A stretch of DNA of 64,000 nucleotides from Anarhynchus alexandrinus (lineage: Eukaryota; Chordata; Aves; Charadriiformes; Charadriidae): NCBI GenBank assembly GCA_008711295.1, contig VUYV01000230.1:21015-85014 (forward strand), given 5' to 3'. The notes under the pieces were generated by a model. It searched no databases, was not told where the DNA came from, and was given only the letters and a program-made list of their open reading frames with translations. Positions 30,455 to 43,300 of the stretch are shown piece after piece. The position numbers were made by a program, and so were the translations under genes. Each line of letters starts with the position of its first letter. Position 1 is the first letter of the stretch.

Positions 30455-31396
30455 CTGCCCTTTCTTTCCATGCAGGCTCACTGGCTGTTTATGGTTTATC
30501 AGCACCAGCTGTGCCTTGCTGATACGTGGCTTTGGTGAACGCCTCCACTTCTGGTTTTGCTCTGGGTGACACTAGGGGGAAAGGAGACAAGATCCATCCT
30601 TCCTGTGATGCTCCAGTTCTTCTGAAAGGGTCCAATACTGCGAGAACATGAGTTATCACCTCATTCTAACTGTGGATGTGACACTGGAAGTGGACATGAT
30701 CAAGGCAATTATCAACAAAAGGCAGGAGAAACATCTACCCTGTGGCAGCAAGCAACTAGAGTGACCTTTCTGGACAAGGGGCCGCAACTGCAGAGCTATA
30801 CAACTCTGCTTCTTCATTAAAGAGCCAGTTTTGTTACCTTACTGTCTCTGCTGGTGTTGCTCGAGGCTGGTACACAAGTGTGGGTGTGAGGACGGATGCA
30901 GGTGCTTGTGCAGAACACTGCACCTTCCAGGAAAACGAGGTGCGCGTGAAAGCAAGCTCAGGGCACTGCTCCCTTTCCATGACAGCTGCCTGGCTGGTGC
31001 GGGATGCTGCCTCTCTGCCCTGGCGTGGCTCCAGCTTTCATGCGTGTGGGGTGAAATCCAGAGCCATCCTTTCTGACAGGCCCCACAAGTGTTCACATCT
31101 TACAGGTTTCTGTGCAGCTGTGCAGTACTCCCCTCTCGTCTTCACTGAGTCCCAAAATGCAGGTTTAATAGGACAAGACAGCTGAAGAAGCAGGCAAAAT
31201 GTAATTAGGCTTTAATTAGCCAAGTTCGTTTTCTCCGATAATTGAAAATCGGACTAATTGGTTGCAATGAATTCCCAGTACAGCCAGCCATCCAGCCTGG
31301 TGTGTGCTATGCCAGCTGCCACACCGCTGCACGAGGACCAGCCTGGAAACGCAACACTACTACCCACTGACCTGCGGTACTCTGCAGGGCCCAGTT
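30455..31396. other. Intergenic DNA, no gene supported
   Basis: Unique sequence between two CR1 copies. At 31198-31260 there is an AT-rich patch with paired TAATTAG/TTAATTAG homeodomain-like motifs. Confidence 0.65.
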
Positions 31397-31676
31397 TACA
31401 GAATCACAGCATCACATCATGGTCAGGGTGGGAAGGGCCCTCTGGAGGTCCCCCAGTGCCACCCCCTGCCAGAGCAGGGGCACCTCCAGCAGTGGCACAG
31501 GACGGCGTCCAGGCGGGTTTGGAATGGCTCCAGAGGGGGAGACTCCCCCACCTCTCTGGGCAGCCTGTGCCAGTGCTCTGTCACCCGCACAGGAGAGAAG
31601 GCCCTCCTCAGGTTCAGATGGGACTTCCGATGCTCAAGTTTGTGCCCGTTCCCTCTTGTCCTGTCACTGGGCACCA
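31397..31676 (-). mobile_element. CR1 LINE fragment
   Basis: Inverted CR1 fragment nearly identical to the first 240 bases of the copy at 20041-20485. On the plus strand it starts AGAATCACAGCATCACATCA and stops abruptly after CTGTCACTGGGCACCAC. The 5' truncation is deeper than in its relative. Confidence 0.92.
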
Positions 31677-33649
31677 CACATCACAAACCAGGGAGCCACT
31701 GTGTCGCTAAACCTCACACACCCAGGCAGGAGCATGCCAACAATCCTCGTGCTACAGGACCTACCCTTGACCATTTGCAGCATGCCAAAAGACTGCAGCT
31801 GGAAAGGACAATAGGTTTAATCTCCACTTGCCTCCATCATGATTACAGCATGCAAGCAGCTCTCTGGCCCCAAAGGCTGACTGTATATGGCCAGGGCTGA
31901 ACCAGCTCTGCTGGTTGCCCCTTCTCCTGCCTCTGCTGCTCAGCCTGTCTCAGCTGGTGGGTTTCCAGAAGCTCTGTTTCATGATCAGGTCTCCCCTGGG
32001 CTGATGGAAACCTCTAGGGTACAAGCTGGAGTTGGCAGTGACACTTCTAGATCTGCTTCAGCAATGCTTTCTGATAGAAAACCACAGATTTAGTAGCCTC
32101 TGGCTGTACTGGAGCTCCCTTCTACCTGGACGAAAATGGATGTCTCCACCATGAATGTGACAAGGCAAAATGAAGCAATCATTCTGGCTGAGGAGCTTCA
32201 GGAAATAGGTTGTTTTGCCCAGGTGCACACAATTTTTCTATCAAGTCCCTTGTGAGACTCCACATCCCTGTTTCAAGGAGAATGGAGCAAAGAGTTGGTT
32301 CAAAAAGCAGTTTCCCAGTGGCCAGGGACGGTTCAGAGGGGTTGCCCAGGTAGGAACAAACATGATGTTCCTTTCGTCGCAGTGCTTGAAGGATCATGCT
32401 TAGAAGAGCGCTGGACTTATTCTGCATCCTTGGCTCGAGTTTCCCGTCTCTCCCACTGCTCGGCAGTGTGCTGTGTGCCAGGTGGCTGCGTTTCATTACG
32501 GAGTTTACAAAGCGCCTGGGGAAGGAAGGCATGGAGGGATGAAAAATTACGCACGCGTTTCACTCAGCACTGACTGTTCGTCATCTCGTTGTACAGAAAT
32601 GTAATAATCACTGGGGCGGGCAGGGGGTGTAGAAGGGAGATACTAATCACATTTGCACCATTCCTGCAGTTTGCAGCTCTTTTTTTCACACTTCCATCTG
32701 CCTGGGTTGTATCACTAGCGTTGTTTCTTTTGTTTTGGGGTTAAAACCATTTCCAGCTTTATGTGCTTCCCAAAGGAATGGGAAGAACAGAGAAAGAAGG
32801 CAGCGCTGCGGTGGTTGGGTGCTCTGGTTGTTGCTACGATTTCAAGTCAAGACCTGACATCTCGTTTCTTCCCTTGGGCTGCAAAGCAATTCCAAAGTAC
32901 TCCTCTGCACTGACCACATCTCAGGACGGTATGAAGGGCTCTTCCCGTTCCCATCCTCTTGTGTTTGAGGTGCTGATCTCAAAGCACTTGGCACTAGGGA
33001 TGAAGTCTCCAGCGCTGCTGTATGAGCCACAACAAGCCCATCTCCTTCTTGGCTGTAGGTGGAGCAGCAAAGGCTGACGGGAGAGAGAAGTTAGCAAGAA
33101 CCTGCTTAGGAATTTGCCACATGCACAGTTACTTTAAATGGCTCAGGCCCGCTGCCTGCGGGTGTCTTATTTCAGGGCTTTAGGCTGACTAATAGCTCCA
33201 TTATTCTCTGTGAGGTATATACCAGGTTACCCTTTAACAGACAGGAGGGAAAAACACCTGGCAACAAAACACAAAGAAACACAGCTGGCCATTTGGATGC
33301 ACTGGGCCAAAGTCCCTTTTTATAGCTCCCTCCTCATGGGCAGGGGGTTGTGGGATGAAGAAATTGAAGAACAGCAATGCCAAAGCTCAGCATCAGCGCT
33401 GCCCTCTTTGTTACGGTGGAAACGTCCAGCTGAGCCTCACAGTTATGCCCGTTTCTGGAGGAGGGGATCGTTTAGGACTGTGCTTTCACGCCCTAAAGCT
33501 TGCGGCAGCTACAGCTTAGAGCACCCCCAGCTCCCTGCACCCTTGCTGTCTCTTCATGCCTCCCCACTTCACGCATAGGGGAGTCATGCTGTGAACCAGA
33601 TCAGGGAACCTGAAAAAAACCTCGTAGTAAACTGTCACTAAACAAAGGT
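31677..33649. other. Intergenic DNA, no gene supported
   Basis: Unique sequence with no exon, RNA gene or repeat that I can support. Confidence 0.65.
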
Positions 33650-34397
33650 TTCCATGTTGGTCAGTTCATTCTCTGGTTGACCATGCAGCCCCCAGGCAAC
33701 ACTGCGGGCACAACTAACAGGGACCTGGGAGTCCTGGTGGACAACAGGATGCCCATGAGGCAGCAATGTGCCCTGGTGGCCAAGAAGGCCAATGGCATCC
33801 TGGGGGGCATCAAGCAGAGTGTGGCCAGCAGGGCGAGGGAGGTCATCCTCCCCCTCTGCTCTGCCCCGGGGAGGCCCCATCTGGAGCACTGTGTCCAGTT
33901 CAGGGCTCCCCGGGTCAAGAAGGACAGGGAACTGCTGGAGAGGGTCCAGCAAAGGGCTACGGAGATGAGGAGGGGACTGGAGCATCTCTCTGCTGAGGAA
34001 AGGCTGAGGGACTTGGGGCTTTTCAGTCTGGAGAAGAGAAGACTGAGGGGGGATCTTATCAACGCTTATCAATCCCCAAAGGGAGGGTGCCAGGGGGATG
34101 GGAACAGTCTGTTTCCAGTGGTGCCCAGTGACAGGACAAGAGGGAACGGGCACAAACATGAGCATGGGAAGCTCCACCTCAACCTGAGGAGGGCCTTCTC
34201 TCCTGTGCGGGTGGCAGAGCACTGGCAGAGGCTGCCCAGAGAGGTGGGGGAGTCTCCCCCTCTGGAGCCATTCCAAACCCGCCTGGACGCCGTCCTGTGC
34301 CACTGCTGGAGGTGCCCCTGCTCTGGCAGGGGGTGGCACTGGGGGAGCTCCAGAGGGACCTTCCCACCCTCACCAGTCTGGGATGCTGTGAATGCTG
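33650..34397 (+). mobile_element. CR1 LINE fragment, longest copy with an open remnant ORF
   Basis: The longest CR1 copy in the window, with a reading frame open over 33677-34504. It encodes the C-terminal part of the CR1 reverse-transcriptase [23 protein letters not shown], then [40 protein letters not shown] and [20 protein letters not shown]. The catalytic reverse-transcriptase motif (YxDD) lies upstream in a full element and is absent. The element ends near the GGGATGCTGTGAATGCTGT tail. The left edge is approximate. Confidence 0.93.
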
Positions 34398-37300
34398 TCC
34401 TGCAGGAAAGAGGAGGGAAAGGCTGTCACGTTGTCAAAAGCATTTCTCAAGCTCCCCCAAAAAACAGCTTTAGAAGAGTTCTCCCTCAGCTTTGGATCTA
34501 CTGAAAACCCGGGACCATTCCTGCATAGCTTCTGCCCAGCTCATTGTCCCCCACCCACAACTGGTGTAGCTGATGATCAATGATCAATGCAGGTTTGCAG
34601 AACTCTGCAGCCGTTCCTAGCAAACCCCATCACAGGGGTTGTTTCAGCTCCATTTCTCTGTTTTACTGGGCTCCTTTCAAACTCTCATCTTGTCTTGTAT
34701 TACTCACACCTCTCCTCCCAGTGTGAGGTGTCTGCAAACATATTACACATCCTGGTCTCTTTTGTTCAAGCCCCCAAAGAGTCCTTGTGCAGAAGCCCCT
34801 TGTTTTTCCAGTAGCTTCTCCCTTGCTTTTCTTTTCTGGGTGAGACGAGGAGTTTTCGGGAAACACAGGTAGCATGCCACCGAGTCTGCCATCTGCAGCA
34901 GTAATAAATGACTTGTCCAAAGCACCATACATGGGACCTGTTCCTCCCTTACTCAACGTCACGTCTTCAATGTAGATCAGTTCGCTGCAGCAGAGCCGGG
35001 AATTTTTACTCCTGCTTTGAATTTGGATCACAATGCAGAGATGGTGGGAGTACGTGGCATTGGTTTGCTGCTGATGGGTAATTTTGGAGCTTGGGAAATA
35101 AACAGAAAGAGACAAAACATTAAAATCTCGTGATACAACTTGGCTTGCTTTGCCTTAGTTCAGCTGCCACACGTCGTTTCTATTTCTCAGGCTTTTTCTC
35201 CCTTCTTTTAGTCTCCATTTATTGCAATGTGACAAGAAAATAACTTTTCATTACAAAATCGGCCCATGCCACTTTGCCTATGTCAAAATGTCTAACCTCC
35301 TCTTGCCTCTCCCCCATTTTTCCCCCCTCATTTTCCTTAAAATTTTCTCCCTTTGCCCAGCTGGGATAATCTCCCTGTCCATCCAGGCTACTCCAAGGAA
35401 ATGCTTCCACTTAAAAATATCCCAGGGCAACCAATTCTAAGCCATTCTTGTCATGGTTTGCTTTGTGCGGGTCTCCTGCAAGTTATTTCCTCCTGAAATC
35501 CCAAGCTCAATGTAAGAGAATTGCCTGTCTTTTTAATCAAGGAATAATTTCAGCTGGGTAATGAATTGCCTGAGAAATGAATATGGAAGGAGCCGAAGCC
35601 CTCCAACAGCACAGCCTCCAGTTTCGCGCTATTAATGCTCCTTATGAAATGTGTCAAAACTCTGCCAGCCTTCACCGTGTCTGCTCTGGGGACTCTGCCT
35701 CGTGACGAGGGAAATGAGAAGATGGTGGGGAAGTGTGCCCAGGGCTTGAGGAAAACATCTCCTGAAGGCCCGAGAGCTCTGCCCTGGCTGCTACGTTCAA
35801 GCTGAACACCGGGAGCCCATGGTGCTGTGCTGGGGATGAAACTGGCCCCGAGCACCTCGCTGCCTTGCCTGCAGGCAGCCAGAAACCCACCCAGCTGCTG
35901 AGGACAGGCTCCGAGTACACGCAGTCCCTCCTGCAAAGCCCCACTTTGCTAAATCACGTCCTGCACTGACTGCAATCCCACCTTCATGACTGCACACCAG
36001 TGGAGAGGCAGGCGGCCACCAGAGAAGAGGGTTCCCTCCTCCCATCCCCTCTCCTGTGCCCCCCAGTGAGGCAGATCAGGGAGCTGATCTGGAGGAATAT
36101 TGAGGGTTTTTTTGTCCTCAGTTCTCTGGATGAGCTTCCTGACCTGACTCGCAGAGAGGATCCATTTGTTGCCAGTGCCATGACAAGTGGGAACATGGCA
36201 TCCTCCATCTGGCAGCGGCCTGCATCTCCCTGACCACGGCCTCAAGGCTGTGGCCAAACCTTCAGACAAATCAGCTCTCCATCGTGAAGGTCAGTGAGGC
36301 AGAGGGAAGAGCCCTGCAGCTGGAGACGCGGAGCAGCAAAGACGCTGGTGGCCACCCCTGCGGTGACCGAAGCCGACCGGTGGCTTGGGGACGATGGGGT
36401 GCTGTGTCCTACCCCAGCAATAAAGCCATCAGCCCTGATGCTGAACGCTGCTTGCTCCACGGGATCTATCGTCCCGCTCCTGCTGTGTGCCGATGAACCA
36501 AAATAACTCCCTGTTTTTCCCAGCCAGCGCTGAGCTGGGATGTGTTTGGGAAGGCGACTGCGACACTGTGACAGATGGCCAAGAAAGCAAATGCTGTTTT
36601 TTATGTCACCTCCGTGTTTCCTCCTCTGCTGTCTCCTGCGCTGGAGGCGGTGTTTGGAGATGGAGCGTGCTGCCAGCACGCGGCTGGCGCCAGAGCTGAG
36701 GACGCAGCAGAAGGTTGGAGCAAGGTGCTGGCCACCGCGGGCACTTCTTCTCTGTCTCTCTCGTGCTTTGTGACCTACATCGAGGCCTTCTCCTACACAA
36801 ATTTGTGCCAAAGACCGGGCTTGGAAGCTGGACTGGTGCTGGAGATGGGGTGTTCGCTTTTGCAGAGCCACTGGACAGCCTCCCACAACCTGCCTGCACT
36901 GACTGCTGGACCAGTTGGTTTTCTTTTGCCCTGGAGAGCCAGATAGGCCAGGAAAACTACACCAGGGTCTCCTTCTGCCTGCTAGCGTGCAATACTGGCT
37001 CTTCTTCTTACGGACCCAACGCTCACTGCACATAGAGGACTCTGGACAAGCCAAAGCTTTGATAAAAGCCCGTTTCTGAAACTCCTTGATGTGCCGCTGC
37101 CTCTCCTCCATCTTTGCGCATGTGTCTTTGGGCAAGGGACCACTCGCCTCTCCTCCTGGGGCACAGACATCATGGCAGCGTTCAAGGAGGGCTGAGCTAG
37201 TGGGAGATGGAGCCCTGGATCCCTGGCGCGCAGTGGAAATTCAGCAGGGAGAGAAGCCCACTTCAGCAGGAGAAGGGGAGCACGGAGAAGCCGGTGACTG

Positions 37301-40300
37301 TAAACTGCCGTCACTTGGGTTATGCCTCGGAGGAGGCAGGAATGGCCCCCTGCAGGGACACGGGCATGAACCACACCAGCCCGCGCAGGTGGCTGCTGCT
37401 CCGCGCTGCGGGCTCTGTTTCCATGGCAGGAGAGAGCCGCTTCTGCCACGCCGGGCGGCTGCCAGGACGCCCGCTCCTTTCGCAGCCCGCCTGGCGTGGA
37501 AGGAGTGACTGACATCCCGGTTTGGCACAGCGTCTATCTGCCTCCTGCTTCTGCCTTGTTGCACTTGGCAATTCTCCCCCTTCTCCCTCTGTTTTTCCAC
37601 TAGGAGATCTCACACTCCTCTGCCTTGGCAGCGAGTAGACAGACGAGAAGGGGTGGACAGATATATGGGCTTAGAAGAGCTCAGCAATGGCTCTCCTGTC
37701 TCTCCCTGCCTGCGATGGAGGAAGAGTCTCCCTGAATACAAGCATGCTTGAATTCAGATCCCTGAATTCAAGGATCTGGCATTAAGCACTGGGATCACTG
37801 GTGTTTAAGGCAGCCAGAGCCTCTTTTCCTAAGATAGATAACTGAATTCAGATGCCTGGTGGAAAACCAGTATCACACTAGTTGACAGAGCTATCAACTG
37901 GACTTAATTCCATGGTGAGCTGGGAGCCCTTGTGGGCCTGGGGAGCACCAACGGGCTCTGCACAGCATCTCCCAGCCTCGCGGTCCTGATGACCAGAGGA
38001 TTGCAAGCGGAGGACGAGCAGTGGGCTGCACCCCATCTTTGGGCTAGCGTTGTGCTGGGCGCTCTGGCTCGCTGCCACCTCAGAGCCCTGGGAGGGGTAA
38101 CCCCCATCTAAAGATGGTTCAGGAGAATAAAGCAAAGGAGATAGTGGTGGGCAGATACGAAGGTGAGGGAGCAGGGCACGGTGACAGGGACATTTTGAGG
38201 AGAGGCAGCACAAGGTAGGGAGAGGCAGAGACAGAGCCGGTCTGCACCCACACACCCAGGGCCAGCCCTTCCCCGCGGCAGGAGCATTGAAATGGAAATT
38301 ACTTGCTATTTAGAGTGCCAGCATCCTTCCTGCTCCCCACACAGAGCCAGACTCAGGCTCAGCTCAGCGGGCAGGGAGGACCCCACTCTGTCTCTGTAGG
38401 GGGAGCAGGATGGATGCCGACACTCTGTGCTGCGGAGGAACAAGGCAGAGCCATGGCTTTCTCAAAGCAGCAGGCCAGGCCAGGTATTTCAGAGGTATTT
38501 CAGACCTCCCTAGAAGGCCCCAGTCATTATTCTGCAACATTATTCTGCTATGCCGGGAGACACGTGCGTGGGCGTCCGTAAAAGCAATGCCAGCCCATGA
38601 CCTGCCTTCATTTACCCATCGAGGCAGCGTTGGCAGCAGCAAAGAAACTTGATGCCATGGCACTCGCTGCTGTGGCTGCACCCGCCTGACCCCAGGGGGA
38701 ATCAGACAGTGCTGTAAGAGCCCGGCACGGGTCCAGCTCCTCTGGCCAGCATCTGCTGATGGGTGCCAGCAAGCAAGAGCCGAGGCTGAGCTGTGCCTGG
38801 AGCCAGCACCCTCCCTCCGAACTGCCCAGCAGCAGCTCGTGGTCGTGGAGACCTCCCACATCTCAGTGGGTCCTGGAGCTCAGCCTCCCGCGCCCACGCT
38901 TTCCTGGAGTGCGGAGCAACATCAAGGTCAGGCCTGTCACAGGGATGTGACCCCAGTGCTTGGCACAGAGCAGATGACAGGTCCTTTGGGAGCAGGGTTG
39001 TGAGGGCACAGAGCTCCAGGAGAGCACCCAGGGCTTCATCTCTCTCTACACTGCCACACACTGAGGACAACTGCCCCAGACCTGGAAAAGGGTCTGTGAA
39101 GACACAGATAAAGCCTATGAGGGCTGGCCTGTGACTCTGGTGGCCTGTGGGATGGTGGGATGAAGCCCACCTTGCAGAGCTCTGAGCTGCAGAGGTCCTT
39201 CATACTTCCTATTCTTTGCCTTCATCAGGTCTACGCTGAGTAGCACTTCCAGAGCACAGGTCTTTGATGTGGCACACTGCAGGCTGGATGATGAAAGAAC
39301 TAACTGTCCCCTGGGATGGGGCTGAGGCTGGCAGCAAAGCCATTGTAGAGTCAGTTAAGCAGAAAGCTCCTCCAACTATTCCCCCCACCTTCCCACTAGA
39401 AACAGGGCTGGAGGATGGAAGCAGAAGGAAGGGAGGTAACGACTGCAAGACTGGCATTGCCTTCCTGGGCAGAGCACGACAGCAGCCTCATACAAGTCCT
39501 TTTGGAAAAAAAACAATAGAAGTGGTGAAGCTATAGTCTAGGAAGTAAGAGGTTTTTCTGCCAGGTGTTTGATTCCCTGCATAGCCCAGCCCAACCATCT
39601 CCCCGCTCCTGTTCTTCCCTTCCTACGTGCTCCCAAGCATTCACACCAAACCAAATGGCTCGGAACAACACTAGCCCTGTTCCCAGCCTGGAGACCTGGG
39701 GGTTGTTCTCTAATTGGGCTGTCCGAGGCCATACGGCCGGAGGTCAGAGACGGGCTGGTGGGCAGTGAGTGTTTTCAGCACCGTAGCTGGAGGGGGCTGG
39801 CCAGACGGAGCACCCCTGGGCTCAGATGATGGCAGAGCAACCATTTTTCACTCAGCCGCCTCCTGTCTCAGCAGGGCTGGCTGGGAGGGATGCCAGTGAC
39901 CTGCCCGATCCTCCCCTTCCCTCCTGCGTGGTACCCGCATTCATTCACATGCAAGAGGCTGGCGGGAGTGAGGCTCAAATAAGATCTGTCAGGCACTTGT
40001 CTCTTTTCCAGCTCTGCCTGGCCTTTCGGAAAGAGCTGCCGCCTACACGGCTCCCACGCTGCAGCACAGCTCGCTCCGTGAGCTGACCACACGGAGAGAG
40101 CAAGCCTCCGCGGGAAGGGAACTGCCCATCGCTTGGCCGAGGTCAGCATCTCAGGGCCTGATCCTGCAGCACCTTGAATGAAACACAGCCGGTTTTGAAT
40201 GAAACAGAGCCAATCTGTTACACAAGAGCAAAGACTGTGTGAAAAGGAAGCCGTGTTCCGAAGCGATGCAGTTGTCCATCATTGCAAGGTTCTTTCATGT

Positions 40301-43300
40301 TGTCCCCCGGCAGCTGGAGCCCAGTCCTGCTTAAACAATATGACAGCCCAGGACAGAATGAGATCAGGATTATTTCCACCGGGCTCTGGGCTGCTTGATA
40401 ACTAAGCTGGGTCAGTCAGGCAGTGTGCCTCAGTTTCCCCACCTATAACGTTGGTGACCCTCAGCTTCTGCAGCAGTACTGCAGTATGCAGTTTGCTGTG
40501 CTGCAGACCTGGGTCTGATCCTGGCTGTTACTCCGTTCCCCTCCTCAGCCTCTGGACCTTCTCAGACTTCCTTCCTGTTTGTACCATTACAAGGAAACAA
40601 GAAGCCAGGATGCAATACACACTGCCCTCTTCCCACGGCAAAGAAGGGGCTGCCTGTTTCCCTGTGAAAGGCTCCTGAGAAGTTAGACTTGTACCGGAGG
40701 TCTGTCAAACTGCGTTTGGGATGGAGACACTGTGAATGAGCCACCGGCTGCCAGCCAGCAGCTCCGTTAACGTAGGACTCCTTGCAACAGAGTGCCTGCA
40801 GGAAGGGCATGGTCCCTATGCATTGCGACTTCCCCCAGGAAAACAAGAGCATACGATGGATATTGATCTGTGCACACAGAAGATCCGCTGCTTCTGGGCT
40901 ATCGCAGGTCTTGTTGGGCACAAGCAGCCACTATCCTGAGTGTGAATCATCCCAGAAGCCTCTGTGCAGCACAGCTGTAATCCCTGTTTAAGGTTACTGC
41001 TGCCTCCTCCTTCCTGTAGTATGGATTTGGCCCACGGTCCAGAGAAGATGCTCTGGCTTTGCTGGCAGAGGAATGTTTTGGTTTCAGCTTTTCTCTCCCA
41101 TGGCAGTGCAAGAAGGGACGGGGGACCGATGCGGTGTCTGCGTTGCAGCTTCTAACAGAACTGAATCACAGATCAGAAGTGTGGAACAGCTCCTCTACAG
41201 GGATGGACTAACCTAGAAATCTTCAGCCTGGAAGAGGGTTCAGTGACAGGAAAGAAATGGCTGAAGTTTGTAAGATCTTCAGACAGTGACCGGGGAGCAA
41301 AAACCGCTTGTTCTTTATTCCTCAAGAACTAGAAAGGCGGAACTCAAAAGAAATGAAAAATCAGCAGGCGCACAAGAAATACACCACAGTGCTTTTACAC
41401 GCTGCGGGATTCACGTTTGTTTGCAGGAGCCAAAGCCACCGACAGGCTCGGCGTGGAGTGAGACGCACTCCCTGAAATCTCCTTACCGGGACGTTAAACC
41501 ATAAAACAATCCCTAATCTGCCCTTGGCGAGGGAATACGTACAAGCAGAGCCAGACCGTCTATCCCTGCCCTATTACTTATGTTCTTCGAGAAACAGCGG
41601 TGCCTGCAGGCAGCTACCAAGGCACGTGCCCTTTGGTGCGACCTGGCGTGCCTGTCCTCACCCCCCGCGTGCTGCTCGGCCCCATGGCCGGGAAGAAGAG
41701 ACAAATTCCGCGCGTGCCCGCCTGCCTTGGCTGACGCAGGGCAGGCGCGATGTTATTTCGGGACAAGATTTCCATGAATAACTCCCCTCATCTGCCAAAC
41801 CCAAATTAAAATTTTCTGCTGACNCCAGTGATAAATCCAGATTGTGCATTAAACACTGGCCCACGCGGTCTGGGAAACAAAGCGCATGAAGGAACAGTGT
41901 GATTCAAACTGTTGCTAGCCGATACGCATTGGGGCATGGCGGCTTTTAAAGGATTTTCTCATCTGTGACATGAGATTTTGTGAAGAAGCATTATAGCCTG
42001 TGAGCCCCGGACCCAGAGATGTCCGGGAGGGTACGGTATTAATGTTTTTCCATGGGCAGGGAAGAAGTCTGGGTAAGGACTGGGAAAAGGTACGGCGTGA
42101 GGCCCGCAGCTCTGCAGGATGCTGGAGGATTCCTGCAGTCTGCTCACCAATTTTTGGCCAGCTTTGGGAGGCTCCCAGCCAACTTTCCAGGGTAAAAGGT
42201 GCTTGCTTTATCTAGCCATAGCTGGCACTTCCTTCGGAGAGCTGGGGTACAAAAAAAAATACTCCTTGCAAAAAAGCTCTGGTGTTTTATCTGACAGATT
42301 TCTCTCTTTTCCTGTTCCTTGGAAATCCACAGGAGTCCTGGGTGCAGCGACACAAAACCCCCTTCTGCCGATGAAGGCGTTCTGCAGCCTTGGAAAAGTG
42401 AAAGGGATGGCTCAATGGGTGGCGTCCGCCGAAGAATGAAGGTGGGCTCTCCTCCAGCAGCCATCCCCACACGCTCACAGAGGCAAACAGTTCCCCCTCT
42501 TCCTCGCGGAAGCAGGCACAGAGCGGATCAGTGTAGTACACAAGTCCCCCTCAGGCAGGTTCGGCGCGGCTCGGGCAATCCCCGTCACGCACGGAGGCAC
42601 CGGTAGTAGCTCTGTGCGTGGACGCGAGTGTCTGCAAACTCAAGGAGTGATGGAGAAGGCATCAGCGAGGCATGCAAGCTGGGGAAGAAACCCACTGGAA
42701 GAGACCAGCCCCAGGCGCTCGCGTGCGTCACGCACACCCCAACCCCGTGGCAGCGCAGCCTGGAAGGGAATCACAGCGCATCTCCACGGCGTTCATTTCC
42801 CTTCACCTCCACCTGGTCTATTCTAGGAAAGCCTGCCCAGAATTCATCCACCGTCACACTTCACGGCTCCCTTCCCACGCAGAGCTCACCCAGAAGTTGC
42901 TTCCTCGCTCTGAATCAACGCGGCTTCCCTGCCTGCCTCCCCACGGCCAGGCTGCGCTGCAAGATGGGCCCTGCCCCGAAGGCTGCCATGGGTACTGCTT
43001 CCCCCCACACCCGAGGGAGGACGTGGCAGCCCTAATCCATACCACGTCGCTCTTGGGCAGCTGCGTCCTGCTTCCCACCAAGGGCGGGAAGAAGGGGCAG
43101 GGATAAAAGCTACACCGGGGCCTTCCCTCCTTGGGTTCTGTCTCCAGCCAAGGCAAGCAGAAGGAGATGCTCCCAGGTGGTAACACCAGAGGGTTCAGTG
43201 CTCAGGGCCAACCTGGTGACCTGGTCCCAGGCAGATCCCAACCCACCTCTCGGAATCACTCTGGTGTTAAGCTATGGGCGAACACCAGTTTTGAGGACAG

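Noticed and set aside
33677..34504. 275-codon open frame on the plus strand that could be called a gene.
   Set aside because: It is the C-terminal remnant of a CR1 reverse-transcriptase ORF running into flanking DNA, without the catalytic part.
36242..37135. 297-codon open frame on the minus strand.
   Set aside because: It starts at TTG, has no recognisable domain, and its length is within what a GC-rich 64-kb window gives by chance. Only its first part (37027-37155) looks exon-like, and that is reported separately.
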